DNA from: CBDHFQ01 sp965262565 | GTDB taxonomy: Bacteria; Bacteroidota; Bacteroidia; J057 | Reading direction: 5' to 3' | DNA: 64,000 bases | Assembly: GCA_965262565.1 (NCBI GenBank) | Contig: CBDHFQ010000005.1 | Coordinates: forward strand, 62,001 to 126,000 | Part shown: piece after piece, positions 1-9,546 of the stretch | Numbering within the stretch: position 1 is the first letter of the stretch | How the letters are laid out: each line of letters starts with the position of its first letter | The notes under the pieces: model-generated | The model's input: only the letters and a program-made list of their open reading frames with translations | What the model was told of the DNA's origin: nothing | Databases searched by the model: none | Translations under genes and position numbers: made by a program

Positions 1-2
1 TA

Positions 3-632
3 TTCTACAACTTATTCTTGCCAGGAGGTATTGGTGGGGATGGGTATAAGATGTATTGGTTCTATAAACAATTTGAAACTCCTGTAAAAGATTCTTTTTG
101 GGCAATTTTTCTAGATAGAGTAAATGGACTTACAGCTTTGTTCTTTCTTACTATGTTAGGAGCTTATCTACTTCCTTTCCCTTTTCCATATAAAAATTTC
201 ATCCTCATTAGTATACTCCTCCTTTGTTATCCTGTATATGCGATAGTAAAATACTATTTTTTCAATCCGTTTTTCCCTTACATCTTCAGAAGCTCACTTT
301 ATTCCTTTTCTATTCAGCTTTCCCAATTGATAGGTGTTTATTGCATTTTACTGGGATTAGGGGCCAATACTAATACATTGACCTACCTAATTATATTTTT
401 GATTTCGTCCGTTATTTCCGCTTTACCTATTTCCATTGGAGGAATAGGAGTAAGAGAGTTTGTATTTGCCTACGGAGCTGATACACTGGGAGTAGCACAG
501 GATGTATCTGTAGCTACCAGCTTACTATTCTATATCACCTCTCTGCTTGTTTCTTTTCCCGGAATTTATTTTGCTATTTTTCCTGAAAAAATAATGCCTT
601 CATCGACGATTCCTTCTTCCAACCCTCCATAG
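3..632 (+). CDS. Lysylphosphatidylglycerol synthase TM-region (UPF0104/YbhN-like) membrane protein, 5'-truncated
   Basis: The reading frame is open from the first complete codon of the window, so the true start lies upstream; about 209 residues are visible. The first residues, FYNLFLPGGIGGD, match the hallmark motif of the flippase-like membrane domain of the LPG_synthase_TM family (Pfam PF03706). About five hydrophobic segments follow, one holding a GGIGVRE turn that is also typical of the family. Family members are integral membrane proteins often encoded near glycosyltransferases; the soluble catalytic domain of MprF is absent here. The stop is 6 bp before the end of the convergent gene. 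The substrate cannot be inferred. Confidence 0.82.
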   Translation, partial: FYNLFLPGGIGGDGYKMYWFYKQFETPVKDSFWAIFLDRVNGLTALFFLTMLGAYLLPFPFPYKNFILISILLLCYPVYAIVKYYFFNPFFPYIFRSSLYSFSIQLSQLIGVYCILLGLGANTNTLTYLIIFLISSVISALPISIGGIGVREFVFAYGADTLGVAQDVSVATSLLFYITSLLVSFPGIYFAIFPEKIMPSSTIPSSNPP

Positions 633-638
633 ACTTAT

Positions 639-1205
639 CTACCCTACTTCAGAAGTTACCTCTATGTCAAGGGCTGGTAATCCGTCTATGCTAGTGGTGT
701 TATGCTTTTGTTTATACTGCTCCAATCCTTCTCTGCCTTTTTTTTCTGCCCACGTCTTGAGCATATCCCTCTCCCCCTGGTAAGAGAACAATGGAACACC
801 ATATCCACATGAGGTAGAAATTCTGTTTGCACTCACATGAATAATAGAACGAATTCCTTCTACATAGGGAAATTGTTGGATGATCTCTTGAAAAGCAGAT
901 GTCGTCGGGAGTAGTATCTGACCTTTTCCATGAATTCTTACAATTTTTGGAGATCCATCGAAGGCACAAAACATTAACACTATACGTTCATTCTCCCTGA
1001 CATGGGCGATCGTCTCTGATCCGCTTCCCGTTAAGTCCAGATAAGCCACCGTAGTTTCTGATAAAATTCTGAATGTATCCACTCCTTTAGGAGATATATT
1101 AATGTGGCCATCGGACTGTTTAGGAGCGGTACCTACGAAGAATAATTTCTGAGACTGAAGCCAGTCTTTTAGAGCTGGGCTGATATTAGGAAGTACTTTT
1201 GCCAT
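639..1205 (-). CDS. Pyridoxamine 5'-phosphate oxidase family FMN-binding protein
   Basis: This 188-residue protein has the split-barrel FMN-binding pattern of PNPOx-like proteins: the N-terminal FFVGTAPKQSDGHINISPKG strand pair, YLDLTGSGSET, and VLMFCAFDGSPKIVRIHGKG. It resembles the widespread 'pyridoxamine 5'-phosphate oxidase family' proteins rather than PdxH itself, which is longer and has a conserved C-terminal substrate-binding region. No signal peptide is seen, so it should be cytoplasmic. It likely binds FMN or a related flavin in a redox role; the substrate is unknown. It lies downstream of the terminated 1334-3514 gene on the same strand and converges on the membrane-protein gene with a 6-bp gap. 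Confidence 0.85.
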   Translation of the reverse strand: MAKVLPNISPALKDWLQSQKLFFVGTAPKQSDGHINISPKGVDTFRILSETTVAYLDLTGSGSETIAHVRENERIVLMFCAFDGSPKIVRIHGKGQILLPTTSAFQEIIQQFPYVEGIRSIIHVSANRISTSCGYGVPLFSYQGERDMLKTWAEKKGREGLEQYKQKHNTTSIDGLPALDIEVTSEVG

Positions 1206-1274
1206 GTGTGTAAGTGTAACTGCGCTTAAAAAGATAAAATATAATCAATTGTTCCAATAATAATACTGGACTTC

Positions 1275-1312
1275 AAAAAAAAGACATCATCACCTAAAGG
1301 AAATGATGTCTT
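1275..1312 (-). terminator. Intrinsic terminator of the minus-strand dehydrogenase operon
   Basis: On the minus strand a perfect 10-bp stem (AAGACATCAT / ATGATGTCTT, 1281-1290 with 1303-1312) with a 12-nt loop is followed by a T run (1275-1280). It lies 22 bp beyond the stop codon of the 1334-3514 gene and separates it from the next minus-strand gene. Confidence 0.85.
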
Positions 1313-1333
1313 ATGTAAGTAAATAAAGGTATG

Positions 1334-3514
1334 TTATTTTACTACTTTCAGTGTTCCTCTCATCAACTGTGCATGTCCAGGAACCGTGCATACATAGGTA
1401 TATTCCCCTGGCGTAGAGGGAGCTTCAAAATATATTGTTTCAGAAGTTCCTGGTTGCATCAAATTTGAATGATACAAAATACTGGAACTGTTAGGGATAT
1501 AATTCATGCTTATTCCCTTCACCCCTAGTTTAATGGCTTCATCCCCCACTTGATCCGCTTTTCCTGGCGATACCAATACAAAATTGTGGGGCATGTCATC
1601 ATTGTTATTAAAGGTCCATTTGACCTTGGCACCAGCTTTAACGGTGACCTCTGTTTGGTCAAATTTCAGTCCAGGAACTGTGCCTAATATCACAGATTTA
1701 TCTATTTTATTATTCCAATAATCTGGTACCTTAGCCATTCTTTTGGGGAGTTTTACACTGGCAGTAGCAGATCTATTAGGAGCTTGGCTAGCGGATTTGG
1801 CAGAGACTTCGGTTTCCTTACGATCTGTTGCGGTTTTAGCAACAGCACGACTAGCTGGATCATCTGGCGTACCAATTGAAGATGAGGACGGAGTAGAAGA
1901 ATCAGGAGTTTGGGTATCTACTACTTTTTTCCTCCGTTGAATATTTAATGCTGCCCCTTCGGGGATCTCATTTAAGGTATAGTATGCTGTTGAATGTAAT
2001 AATCTACTACCATTATAATAGGACCTCACTCCAGTGACATTAATTTCATGGACATATTTTTTTCGTAAATCATCCACCAACAGTCTAACTTTCATTCCAT
2101 CCGGGGAAACTTTCACCCCGGCGACAAAGTTTTCTTCCATATTAACTGCAGGACTTCCATACACTGGATGATACTTGTAAATAAAACTATTGACTTGATA
2201 AGATTCTGGATCTGATGCGGAAGCTTTATTTACAGGCTGAGTAAATTCAACTTCAAATCCATCTGGTGTTGCCTTTATGGTTTTCATTTCAAAAGGAACC
2301 TTTCCCGTCCATACTAGTCGCTGTAAACCAAAAGGCTTAGGACCGGTAGAACCCCATCCGCGGTTAGTTTGTCCTACGAACATAGAACCGTCATTTCCCC
2401 AACACATACGAAGTACTCCAGATTCGAACCCTTCCCTAAACAAGAAAGCAACTCCCTGGTAAACTCCGTTTACTTTTTCCATATCCACTCTCATAATCTT
2501 ACTTTGCCCCTGATCTCCAACGAATATTTGGCCGCTGAACGGTCCAAACTTTCCTTCCGTATCATCTACCACAATTTCAGAGGTAGAAATTCCCAGCACC
2601 GCATGAGGCAACCATACCGCTGGTGTTTTTACTGCAGGAAAAGACTCCTCCATCTCAAATAAGGGAATAGTTACTGTCGTATCATTCTCGGGCTTAATTG
2701 GTGCTTGTCCTGCTGGAGTGATTTTGGGATCAATAGTAGCATACAATTCATCTCTCTTAACTTTTACAGGAGAAGCGGGATGGGAACTCCAGGAAAGACC
2801 CGCTGGATGACCAGCAAAATCTCCTTCATTTAAATGTACAATTCCTCCTGAGCCTATCCAGTCACCCTGATTATCTCCATAAAACAACTCTCCATCAATA
2901 ATCCCAATGGCGCAAGGAGAACGCATGCCTGTTGCATATGGATTTAACTCCCCGTCGGGAGAAATTTTTAAGGTCCAGCCTCTCCAGGGCACACGGCTCT
3001 TTCCACTCCACCACTCAGGACTGAAAAAACCGACATTTGCCGTAACTACAAAATCCCCATTTGGCATTACTTTGGGACCGTAGGAATACTCGTGGTAATT
3101 CCCTGAGAGTGGCCAAGCATAAACTGTCTCATAGTAATCTGCATATCCGTCCCCATTTTTATCCCACAATCGTGTTAACTCTCCTCTTTGAACGGCATAT
3201 AAAGTTCCATCGTGGAACGAAAGTCCTAAAGGCTCGTGCAAACCTTCTGCAAATTTGCGATAATGAGGTACCGTTTGATTTTCTGAATATGGATTTTCAA
3301 TCACCCAAACATCACCTCTTCTGGTTGCTGCAGCAATATCCCCATTGGGAAGGGTTGCAATACCACCTACTTCTAATATAATGCCCTCAGGAATAGGTAA
3401 CGTAGCTATTTTGTAGTAATCTTCTTCTGTAGAGGGAAGCTGATCTTCCATTTGAGCATAAATCACTGAGAAACAACTCAATGTTAATATTACAAGAACT
3501 ATACATCTTTTCAT
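1334..3514 (-). CDS. Secreted beta-propeller (sugar/sorbosone dehydrogenase-like) protein with C-terminal azurin/plastocyanin domain
   Basis: I chose the ATG at 3514 (726 residues) because it directly begins a signal peptide (MKRCIVLVILTLSCFSVIYAQ); an ATG 39 bp upstream would add a hydrophilic extension and overlap the preceding gene. Residues about 30-430 form a six-bladed propeller of the soluble glucose/sorbosone dehydrogenase type (TLPNGDIAAATRRGDVWVI, WDKNGDGYADYYE, GDQGQSKIMRVD). An Ig-like segment and a Ser/Thr-rich linker follow. The last ~120 residues are a cupredoxin with the ligand set His in PHNFVL and Cys, His, Met in CTVPGHAQLM, so a type-1 copper site is expected. The gene follows the DUF1080 gene after 32 bp. 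Periplasmic oxidation of a sugar with electron transfer through copper is an inference; the substrate is unknown. Confidence 0.85.
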   Translation of the reverse strand: MKRCIVLVILTLSCFSVIYAQMEDQLPSTEEDYYKIATLPIPEGIILEVGGIATLPNGDIAAATRRGDVWVIENPYSENQTVPHYRKFAEGLHEPLGLSFHDGTLYAVQRGELTRLWDKNGDGYADYYETVYAWPLSGNYHEYSYGPKVMPNGDFVVTANVGFFSPEWWSGKSRVPWRGWTLKISPDGELNPYATGMRSPCAIGIIDGELFYGDNQGDWIGSGGIVHLNEGDFAGHPAGLSWSSHPASPVKVKRDELYATIDPKITPAGQAPIKPENDTTVTIPLFEMEESFPAVKTPAVWLPHAVLGISTSEIVVDDTEGKFGPFSGQIFVGDQGQSKIMRVDMEKVNGVYQGVAFLFREGFESGVLRMCWGNDGSMFVGQTNRGWGSTGPKPFGLQRLVWTGKVPFEMKTIKATPDGFEVEFTQPVNKASASDPESYQVNSFIYKYHPVYGSPAVNMEENFVAGVKVSPDGMKVRLLVDDLRKKYVHEINVTGVRSYYNGSRLLHSTAYYTLNEIPEGAALNIQRRKKVVDTQTPDSSTPSSSSIGTPDDPASRAVAKTATDRKETEVSAKSASQAPNRSATASVKLPKRMAKVPDYWNNKIDKSVILGTVPGLKFDQTEVTVKAGAKVKWTFNNNDDMPHNFVLVSPGKADQVGDEAIKLGVKGISMNYIPNSSSILYHSNLMQPGTSETIYFEAPSTPGEYTYVCTVPGHAQLMRGTLKVVK

Positions 3515-3546
3515 TATGACAAAATTATTTACTGTGTATAATTTCA

Positions 3547-5409
3547 TTACCAAACGATTGAATAGGCAAATTCTGCATTTCCCTTTTTAGCAGAAACAGG
3601 CATCAATAATTCTTTCCTTCCTCTACTATCTCTTAGCATAGGTTTACTATTTGAACCTGAGGATAATTGAATATAATATCTCTGATCAACTGAATACATA
3701 TTATTATCCATAGACACAATATTTTCTCCCGATGCTAACATAAAGTATAAGTCATTTTGCAATGCTGAAGTCACCTTCACCTCTCTCTGAAGGTGGTTTC
3801 CACCTGACGCAAGACTGATTTTATCATGACACTCAGCCTCTCCCAAATGATATACGAAAGTAGGCACTCCCTTAGCATCCAACATGTAACCTTTAAAACG
3901 ATAATCCATGATCTCTGGAAGTGAATCGGACCATGCACTACTACTCTGTAACAACATGCCCACATTAGCTTCATTGCCAAGCTTGAGTAGACTACCCATT
4001 GGATCAGCGCTACCATCCCCTCTGTTGTTCCACATCGGAGTTGCATCCAAAAAACCGCCCTTCCAAACCTGAACTAATGCAGCCCTATCAGAATCAAAAG
4101 TATAACTCGTTCCATTGGGAAAGCCAACAGATATTGCATGGACTATTCTTCTTGAAGGGACATCTTCTGACGGTTGGAAATCCATAAAGCTCCTAAGAAT
4201 TTGAGGCTTGTTTCCAGTTTTTACCAAAATGGGATCAGTAGGATTGGAAAGGGGAACTGAACCCAAACTGTGTAAAGGTTGCGGGCGTAAACCGGGTCCT
4301 GAGATAAATAATCCCAATCCGTTATTATACCAGGCATCAGGTTTGTGATATTGGATTTCAAGCTCATGTTTACCAGCTGTTAATGTAGCCTGATGATCTG
4401 ACAACCAATAAGCAGGCCCACCTATTATTTCCCCGTCAATTAATAATACCCCTTCTCCTGATGTTCCTAACTGGAACTTATATTCTCCATTGGATGGAAG
4501 ATCTATGGAGCTCTTTACTTGAAGTAAAAAATCTTCTTTTTCACTAACCACTTGTTGAGTTAATACTTCCATCTCACCACTATAATCTGGGGAAAGTTTA
4601 CTTGCATCAGGCCAATCAGCGAATGATCCTTTGTATACATTATAGGAAAGGTCTTCCAAAGCCAATGTGGTAGGCTCATAAATAGTATATTCTATATTTC
4701 TAAAAGCTACTGGCCCATGATCTCCTTGAATGAATAACGGGCCAGTAGGCGCTTCTTCCTCGTAAAGAGGACCCCTTGTGGGACCAGTTAAAGAAACATT
4801 TTCGTGCAGGACAGTTCCGTTCAATTCGACCAACAAAATTTTTGCATGCGCTGTCTTCTTACCATCAGGAGCAAATCTAGGAGCTTGAAAGCTAATTTTC
4901 ATCTTTTGCCATAATCCTGGCGCTCTGCAGGCATTTATTCTTGGTGCATACCCTTCATAACTCTTATATCCTTCAGGACGATCCTCATCCCATCGGCCAT
5001 AAATAGCACCGCAATCCTGGTAAGTAGGTCGTTCTTTCCCCCAACTGTCAAAAAGCTGTACTTCATATCTTCCTTGTAAATAAACACCGGAGTTGGAGTG
5101 CTTTGCCATCATAAATTCAAAACTTAAATCTATGTCCCCATGCTCCATGACACTCATGATATTCCCACGATTAGACTCATCAGGTAGATTTACTAACACG
5201 CCTGTCCCTTCAGATGTATGAAGAACTGCCTCTTTTTCAAGATCTGATTGAACTTCGCTTACAATTCGCCAATTTGAAGACGTAGATTGAAAAAAGCTTA
5301 AATCTTCTAACGAAACCTCCCCCTTAAATGCATCTTCCTGCTGAGCTGAAGAGGTTCCTGCCAGAAAGATGAACAATAGTTGCACTATTATCCATGAGAG
5401 TTTTTTCAT
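3547..5409 (-). CDS. Secreted DUF1080 (3-keto-disaccharide hydrolase-type) plus PA14-like protein
   Basis: This is a 620-residue protein with a signal peptide (MKKLSWIIVQLLFIFLAGTSSAQ). Residues about 35-245 match DUF1080, a concanavalin-like fold (NSGVYLQGRYEVQLFDSWG, WQKMKISFQAPRF, PTGPLFIQGDHGPVAFRNIE). Residues about 255-385 look PA14-like (GEYKFQLGTSGEGVLLIDGE, AGKHELEIQYHK), a carbohydrate-binding fold. The final ~220 residues are a beta-rich region that I do not recognise. DUF1080 members include 3-keto-glycoside hydrolases, which would suit a neighbouring sugar dehydrogenase. The gene is first in a two-gene minus-strand unit with the azurin-tailed propeller gene, which has its own terminator. 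Joint breakdown or oxidation of a glycoside outside the cytoplasm is inferred. Confidence 0.85.
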   Translation of the reverse strand: MKKLSWIIVQLLFIFLAGTSSAQQEDAFKGEVSLEDLSFFQSTSSNWRIVSEVQSDLEKEAVLHTSEGTGVLVNLPDESNRGNIMSVMEHGDIDLSFEFMMAKHSNSGVYLQGRYEVQLFDSWGKERPTYQDCGAIYGRWDEDRPEGYKSYEGYAPRINACRAPGLWQKMKISFQAPRFAPDGKKTAHAKILLVELNGTVLHENVSLTGPTRGPLYEEEAPTGPLFIQGDHGPVAFRNIEYTIYEPTTLALEDLSYNVYKGSFADWPDASKLSPDYSGEMEVLTQQVVSEKEDFLLQVKSSIDLPSNGEYKFQLGTSGEGVLLIDGEIIGGPAYWLSDHQATLTAGKHELEIQYHKPDAWYNNGLGLFISGPGLRPQPLHSLGSVPLSNPTDPILVKTGNKPQILRSFMDFQPSEDVPSRRIVHAISVGFPNGTSYTFDSDRAALVQVWKGGFLDATPMWNNRGDGSADPMGSLLKLGNEANVGMLLQSSSAWSDSLPEIMDYRFKGYMLDAKGVPTFVYHLGEAECHDKISLASGGNHLQREVKVTSALQNDLYFMLASGENIVSMDNNMYSVDQRYYIQLSSGSNSKPMLRDSRGRKELLMPVSAKKGNAEFAYSIVW

Positions 5410-5582
5410 AGTCCTTTAATTAAATTTAAACATCTAATGGTATACTCCTCTTTCTATCCATCACTTAGAGGATTTCTTTAAATTACGATTTAATGAATGG
5501 TCAATGCAAATTTTTCCCGCCTTCTATAGATTTCCACTTATTTATTATATACCAAGGGTAGAAAACGAAAAACATCCTACCT

Positions 5583-6368
5583 TTAATCAAACAAAAGTGC
5601 TGACCATATGTTGAGCGATCGCTCTTCTTTATTCAGGACAAAGGGAAGATCCTTCACCTGAATACCTCCTTTCCAAATGAGGGTATTATCAAAGCCTTTC
5701 ACAAGCCCAAAAGCAATATCTAATCCTTCAGAAAAAGATAAATAAGGTCCAATTTCACTTCTCATTACTTCAAAGCTGAACCAATTATCCTGATCATAGT
5801 GAAAAAACCATAATGTCCAGGCATATGACGCTAAATAAGTAATATCGTACACCTCGATATACTGAGTTGACAACTGATGGCGAACTTCAGCTTGGGCGTC
5901 TTCTGATATTTCTTCTATTTCTTTATCTAATGTCCTCATGAGTGATTGCCTAAGTGTGTCCACATCCTGAGTCTGTTGCAGAAAGCTTTCGTCGTCTTCA
6001 AATGTGTAGGTGTGATATTCCAATTCCCAATTATCATACAGAATTCCCTCCTGATATAATCTCGATTTGAATCGTTCAGCTGAGGAGGTCTTAAAGAAGT
6101 TGGCTATGTCATCAAATTTATCCTGACCAAATCCCTGAATTCCATTCAGTTCAGAAATATCAGTGAATCTTCTGGAAGGTAATGAACGCTTATGGGTTAT
6201 AATGCGAGCTGCGACAATAGGACCTATACCATAATCCTTACTGTCATCTACGCTCGTTTTATAGCGGGAAAGCTGTAAAATATCCTTGGCATTATAAGCT
6301 TGATTGAGAAATAACAATAGTTGTTTCTCTTCGCTCTTACTTATTTGTGAGAAGTCTAGTTGGCCCAT
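5583..6368 (-). CDS. Helix-hairpin-helix (ComEA-like) domain protein
   Basis: In this 261-residue protein, residues about 15-90 contain two helix-hairpin-helix units (YGIGPIVAARIITHKRSL and LNGIQGFGQDKFDDIANFF), the arrangement of ComEA/PulK-type HhH domains that bind DNA or act as protein scaffolds. The remaining ~170 residues are acidic and rich in aromatic residues (WTLWFFHYDQDNWFSF) and match nothing I recognise. No signal peptide or membrane segment is present. The stop of the upstream phosphoesterase gene is 30 bp before its start, so the two are probably co-transcribed. HhH content does not prove DNA binding, and no competence genes are nearby. Confidence 0.7.
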   Translation of the reverse strand: MGQLDFSQISKSEEKQLLLFLNQAYNAKDILQLSRYKTSVDDSKDYGIGPIVAARIITHKRSLPSRRFTDISELNGIQGFGQDKFDDIANFFKTSSAERFKSRLYQEGILYDNWELEYHTYTFEDDESFLQQTQDVDTLRQSLMRTLDKEIEEISEDAQAEVRHQLSTQYIEVYDITYLASYAWTLWFFHYDQDNWFSFEVMRSEIGPYLSFSEGLDIAFGLVKGFDNTLIWKGGIQVKDLPFVLNKEERSLNIWSALLFD

Positions 6369-6398
6369 ATAACTACATTGAATACTTAACTAAATCAC

Positions 6399-9176
6399 CT
6401 ACTTTTCTGATAAGCTTTCCTGGTGAGATCTTTGAAAATCTGCAACATTATCTAACTCAGGAGATTCAATGATCGCCGACCAATCAAACTCTTCATCAAA
6501 AGGATCCAATGCTTTTTGAGGATCGAACACTTTGGGATCCACAGCTAACGCTTTATAAGGAGTAACATCAGGTTCAGGGCTAAACAAATCTGCCAAATCA
6601 GTAGCGCCAGCATCATATTGATTTTGATGAGGAATTCCTAGCATATTCCAAAAGGTCTTAAAAATACTTCCAAAACTGTAGTGGTAATGACTGATATGAT
6701 TCTTCTTTGCGTAAGGAGAGATGACCATAAGGATACTTCTGTGAGCATCTATATGATCTCGTCCGTCCTGGGAATCATCTTCAGTAACAAAAATGGCCAT
6801 ATGTTTCCAATAGGGAGTTTGAGAGAGAAACTCTACGATTCTCCCAAGCGCCAAATCATTATCTGCCATATAACTCTCTTTGTAGGGGTATCCTGCCCAA
6901 GGTCTATCCCCAGCTCCATGGTCATTTGGAAGCAAAACAGTTAACACCTGCGGAAAGTCATTACCTTCCCCCAAAAACTTCTCTTCTACCTCGGCGATAA
7001 ATTGGTCTACCCGAAACTGATCTGGAATAGCCATATTGTAGGTGGGATATGTGCGGGAAGATCGATCATATAATGGCCCGGGTAATGGATAGTTCACCAG
7101 GTATTTTACTCCTGTATATTTCATAGTACTGTCTGCTAATGTACCTGCCATTTCAGTTCCAAATCCAAAATTGAAAAAGGAAATATCATTACGCTCAAAA
7201 TGATCCCAAATAGAACCTGCTTCATTATAATCTTCTGGATAAATCGCCCCGGAAGCACCTACTATAGCAAAATTACCTGGTGCTTTGCTATTCGCTCTTT
7301 GCCCACGTTTTCCTCCATAGGCAGCAGATACATGAGTCTCTACCCACTCATTGGGATAGGTATTCACTAACCACCTATGCCCATCCGCAGAATGATCAGA
7401 ATCCACATAAAAATTATCAGAAATAGCAAAGCGCTCCGCCAAAGCCAAATGATTCACCATGATATCGGCATTATCTACCGAAGCAGTACTATCTCTATTT
7501 CTAACGCTTTGTCCCAACCCATATCGCGCCATTTCTTTGACTCCTTTACCTCCCGCCAACTGACCAAAGACCTCATCATATGTTCTATTCTCTTTGGATA
7601 TAAAAACAATATGTTTAATCGGGGACTGACTACTTCCTGGATACAGAGGAACAGGATGTTCGCTTCGACCTTCAAATAGTCGATCCTTAGCCGATACAAA
7701 GGCAAAATTATTTTTTGTTACCTGCTTACTCAATTCAGGTAAATCTTCGTCTGAAGGAATATCCATGATGGTAACTGATCCTTTCATCAAATGGCCTATA
7801 TATGTTCCTTCTGGCCCCACCTCAAATGCTGGCCCCCCATTCGGCCCACTCCCATATCCTTTAGCATTTGCTACTATCAACTTATTTTCTGCTTTACTTA
7901 CTGCTATTTTTGAAGGGAACCAACCTACAGGTATATGTCCTTTTACACTCAGGGTAGGAATATCTATAACAGCAACTGCATTTATTCCAGCTTCGGCAAC
8001 AAATAACGTTTTCCCATCGGCGCTTAAAGCTAATCCAAAGGGAATGACTCCTCTAAACATCTCAACTCTTTCATCAAGCACAAGTTGTATATTCTTCAAC
8101 ACTGTATCCTTGACCGGGTCGATAACTGAAATACAGTCATTGTTCCCATTGCTAACAAAAACATACTCATCTGTTGCTACAATAGAATTAGGGCTGGCAC
8201 CTCCTACAGCGGGAAATCCTTCTACCTTTTGTCCCACTAAAAAGCCTGTTTTAATTTTTGCATTAATTTTTCCCCCATCTTGTAAATCGTACTCCCATAC
8301 AGAAAAAGCCTCCGGTGCGTTGGGATCCCCTAAAGCCGGTACTTCTATACTATCAGACTGAATTCCTTCCAGCATTTCCTGCGATCCGTAAGCTGAAGCA
8401 GGAAAATCCAATGCCTTGTCTTTCATATTTTCCTGAGTCAGTCCTGGTAGAGATGAATATTCAAAGACTCCTACATTAGCTACATACAAGCTGGACTCAT
8501 CAGGAGAAAGCTGAATGCCAAAAGGATATCTACCTGTCGCAAGTTGACGAACGACCTTAGACTGCCTGGTATCTATGACTAATACCCTAAATCCTATCTG
8601 ATCTACTACATATAAGGTATTACCGTCTTGACTAATGACCATATCGCCCAAATAGCCATGAGAGTAATCTCTTTGGTCAAATCCTACATTTCCATCTATT
8701 TCTCCCAGCTTTTCTCCTGTATCTGGATCGAACATAAATACCTTATTTTCCTGTCCTCCAGCTACATATAACATCCGATCGTCCTGACTAAAAGCTAATC
8801 CCATAAATACAGCTCCCAATAAATCGGGATCATTTAACGCCCCTTCAGGAATTTGCTTTACTTGAGGCTCATCACTGGTGATGTGTTCTATAATGCTCAC
8901 CGAGAATGGACGATTTCCCGAATTAGCTGTTGCAATTTTTTGTCCATCATTACTTATAGCCAGGCCATATGGGTGAGGAGCTATGCGAATAGTAGTACCA
9001 AAAGGTGAAATTAATCTCCCATTAGGGATAACCGAAGTACCCGAAACGTCTATATGACAGTAAGCCGTGTCTGCTGGCGCCTGAACTACCCATGGTTGAT
9101 CCGTTGAGGGATTCTGGCACGAGATGACATATATCAGCAAACTAATAAAAAAGGTCGTGCGAGTTGTAGAAATCAT
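6399..9176 (-). CDS. YVTN/YncE-type beta-propeller fused to phosphoesterase (phospholipase C/acid phosphatase-like) lipoprotein
   Basis: This 925-residue protein has a lipoprotein signal with a likely lipidated Cys20 (YVISC). Residues about 45-480 are a YncE-like propeller (NSGNRPFSVSIIEH, GRYPFGIQLSPDESSLYVAN, VGWFPSKIAVSKAENKLIVAN). Residues about 520-890 form an alkaline-phosphatase-superfamily phosphoesterase: HIVFISKENRTYDEVFGQL carries the ENRTxDxxFG motif, followed by HSADGHRW, LPNDHGAGDRP, FVTEDDSQDGRDHIDAHRS. This matches proteins annotated 'bifunctional YncE family protein/alkaline phosphatase family protein'. It should sit on a membrane facing the periplasm or the outside and hydrolyse a phosphate mono- or diester; the substrate is unknown. 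It precedes the HhH gene by 30 bp. Confidence 0.88.
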   Translation of the reverse strand: MISTTRTTFFISLLIYVISCQNPSTDQPWVVQAPADTAYCHIDVSGTSVIPNGRLISPFGTTIRIAPHPYGLAISNDGQKIATANSGNRPFSVSIIEHITSDEPQVKQIPEGALNDPDLLGAVFMGLAFSQDDRMLYVAGGQENKVFMFDPDTGEKLGEIDGNVGFDQRDYSHGYLGDMVISQDGNTLYVVDQIGFRVLVIDTRQSKVVRQLATGRYPFGIQLSPDESSLYVANVGVFEYSSLPGLTQENMKDKALDFPASAYGSQEMLEGIQSDSIEVPALGDPNAPEAFSVWEYDLQDGGKINAKIKTGFLVGQKVEGFPAVGGASPNSIVATDEYVFVSNGNNDCISVIDPVKDTVLKNIQLVLDERVEMFRGVIPFGLALSADGKTLFVAEAGINAVAVIDIPTLSVKGHIPVGWFPSKIAVSKAENKLIVANAKGYGSGPNGGPAFEVGPEGTYIGHLMKGSVTIMDIPSDEDLPELSKQVTKNNFAFVSAKDRLFEGRSEHPVPLYPGSSQSPIKHIVFISKENRTYDEVFGQLAGGKGVKEMARYGLGQSVRNRDSTASVDNADIMVNHLALAERFAISDNFYVDSDHSADGHRWLVNTYPNEWVETHVSAAYGGKRGQRANSKAPGNFAIVGASGAIYPEDYNEAGSIWDHFERNDISFFNFGFGTEMAGTLADSTMKYTGVKYLVNYPLPGPLYDRSSRTYPTYNMAIPDQFRVDQFIAEVEEKFLGEGNDFPQVLTVLLPNDHGAGDRPWAGYPYKESYMADNDLALGRIVEFLSQTPYWKHMAIFVTEDDSQDGRDHIDAHRSILMVISPYAKKNHISHYHYSFGSIFKTFWNMLGIPHQNQYDAGATDLADLFSPEPDVTPYKALAVDPKVFDPQKALDPFDEEFDWSAIIESPELDNVADFQRSHQESLSEK

Positions 9177-9546
9177 AACCTCATGAAGTGTTTGTTATAA
9201 AGGCAAATTAGGAAGGATAATGTAAAGAGAAACTACAATCAGAGGTAAAATTCAAAATTTAATAGTAGCATAATAGTTTTATCATGCTAGATATCAGAAA
9301 GTAAAGCAATATTTACGAAAATATTTCGATAAAACTTACTGAACGGTATGACCTTTGCGCACTATATTAGTTATTGATTTTTTAGTGAGTGTTATAAAAG
9401 ATTAGTCAGATTAAGGTGAGCTTCTACTACTAAATGGTAATTTCGCATAATATTCAATATCTTACATTAAATTAGAAGCTTCCTACAGTCAAACGAGAAA
9501 AGAGTACTTTTCAGGTACTTCTATCTGCTAAATTTTTAAAAGGAAA
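9177..9546. other. Intergenic gap between divergent genes (370 bp)
   Basis: No ORF of useful size and no RNA gene is visible. It must hold the promoters of both flanking genes. A TAAATTTTG on the minus strand (9253-9261) resembles a -7 element with one extra base, but no convincing -33 box accompanies it. An 8-bp inverted repeat (AGCTTCTA near 9420, TAGAAGCT near 9475) has a ~44-nt loop and is weak evidence for anything. Confidence 0.5.

Noticed and set aside
7765..8361. 198-codon plus-strand frame within the phosphoesterase gene
   Set aside because: It lies wholly opposite the strongly supported propeller coding sequence and shows no domain or signal; it is a shadow frame.
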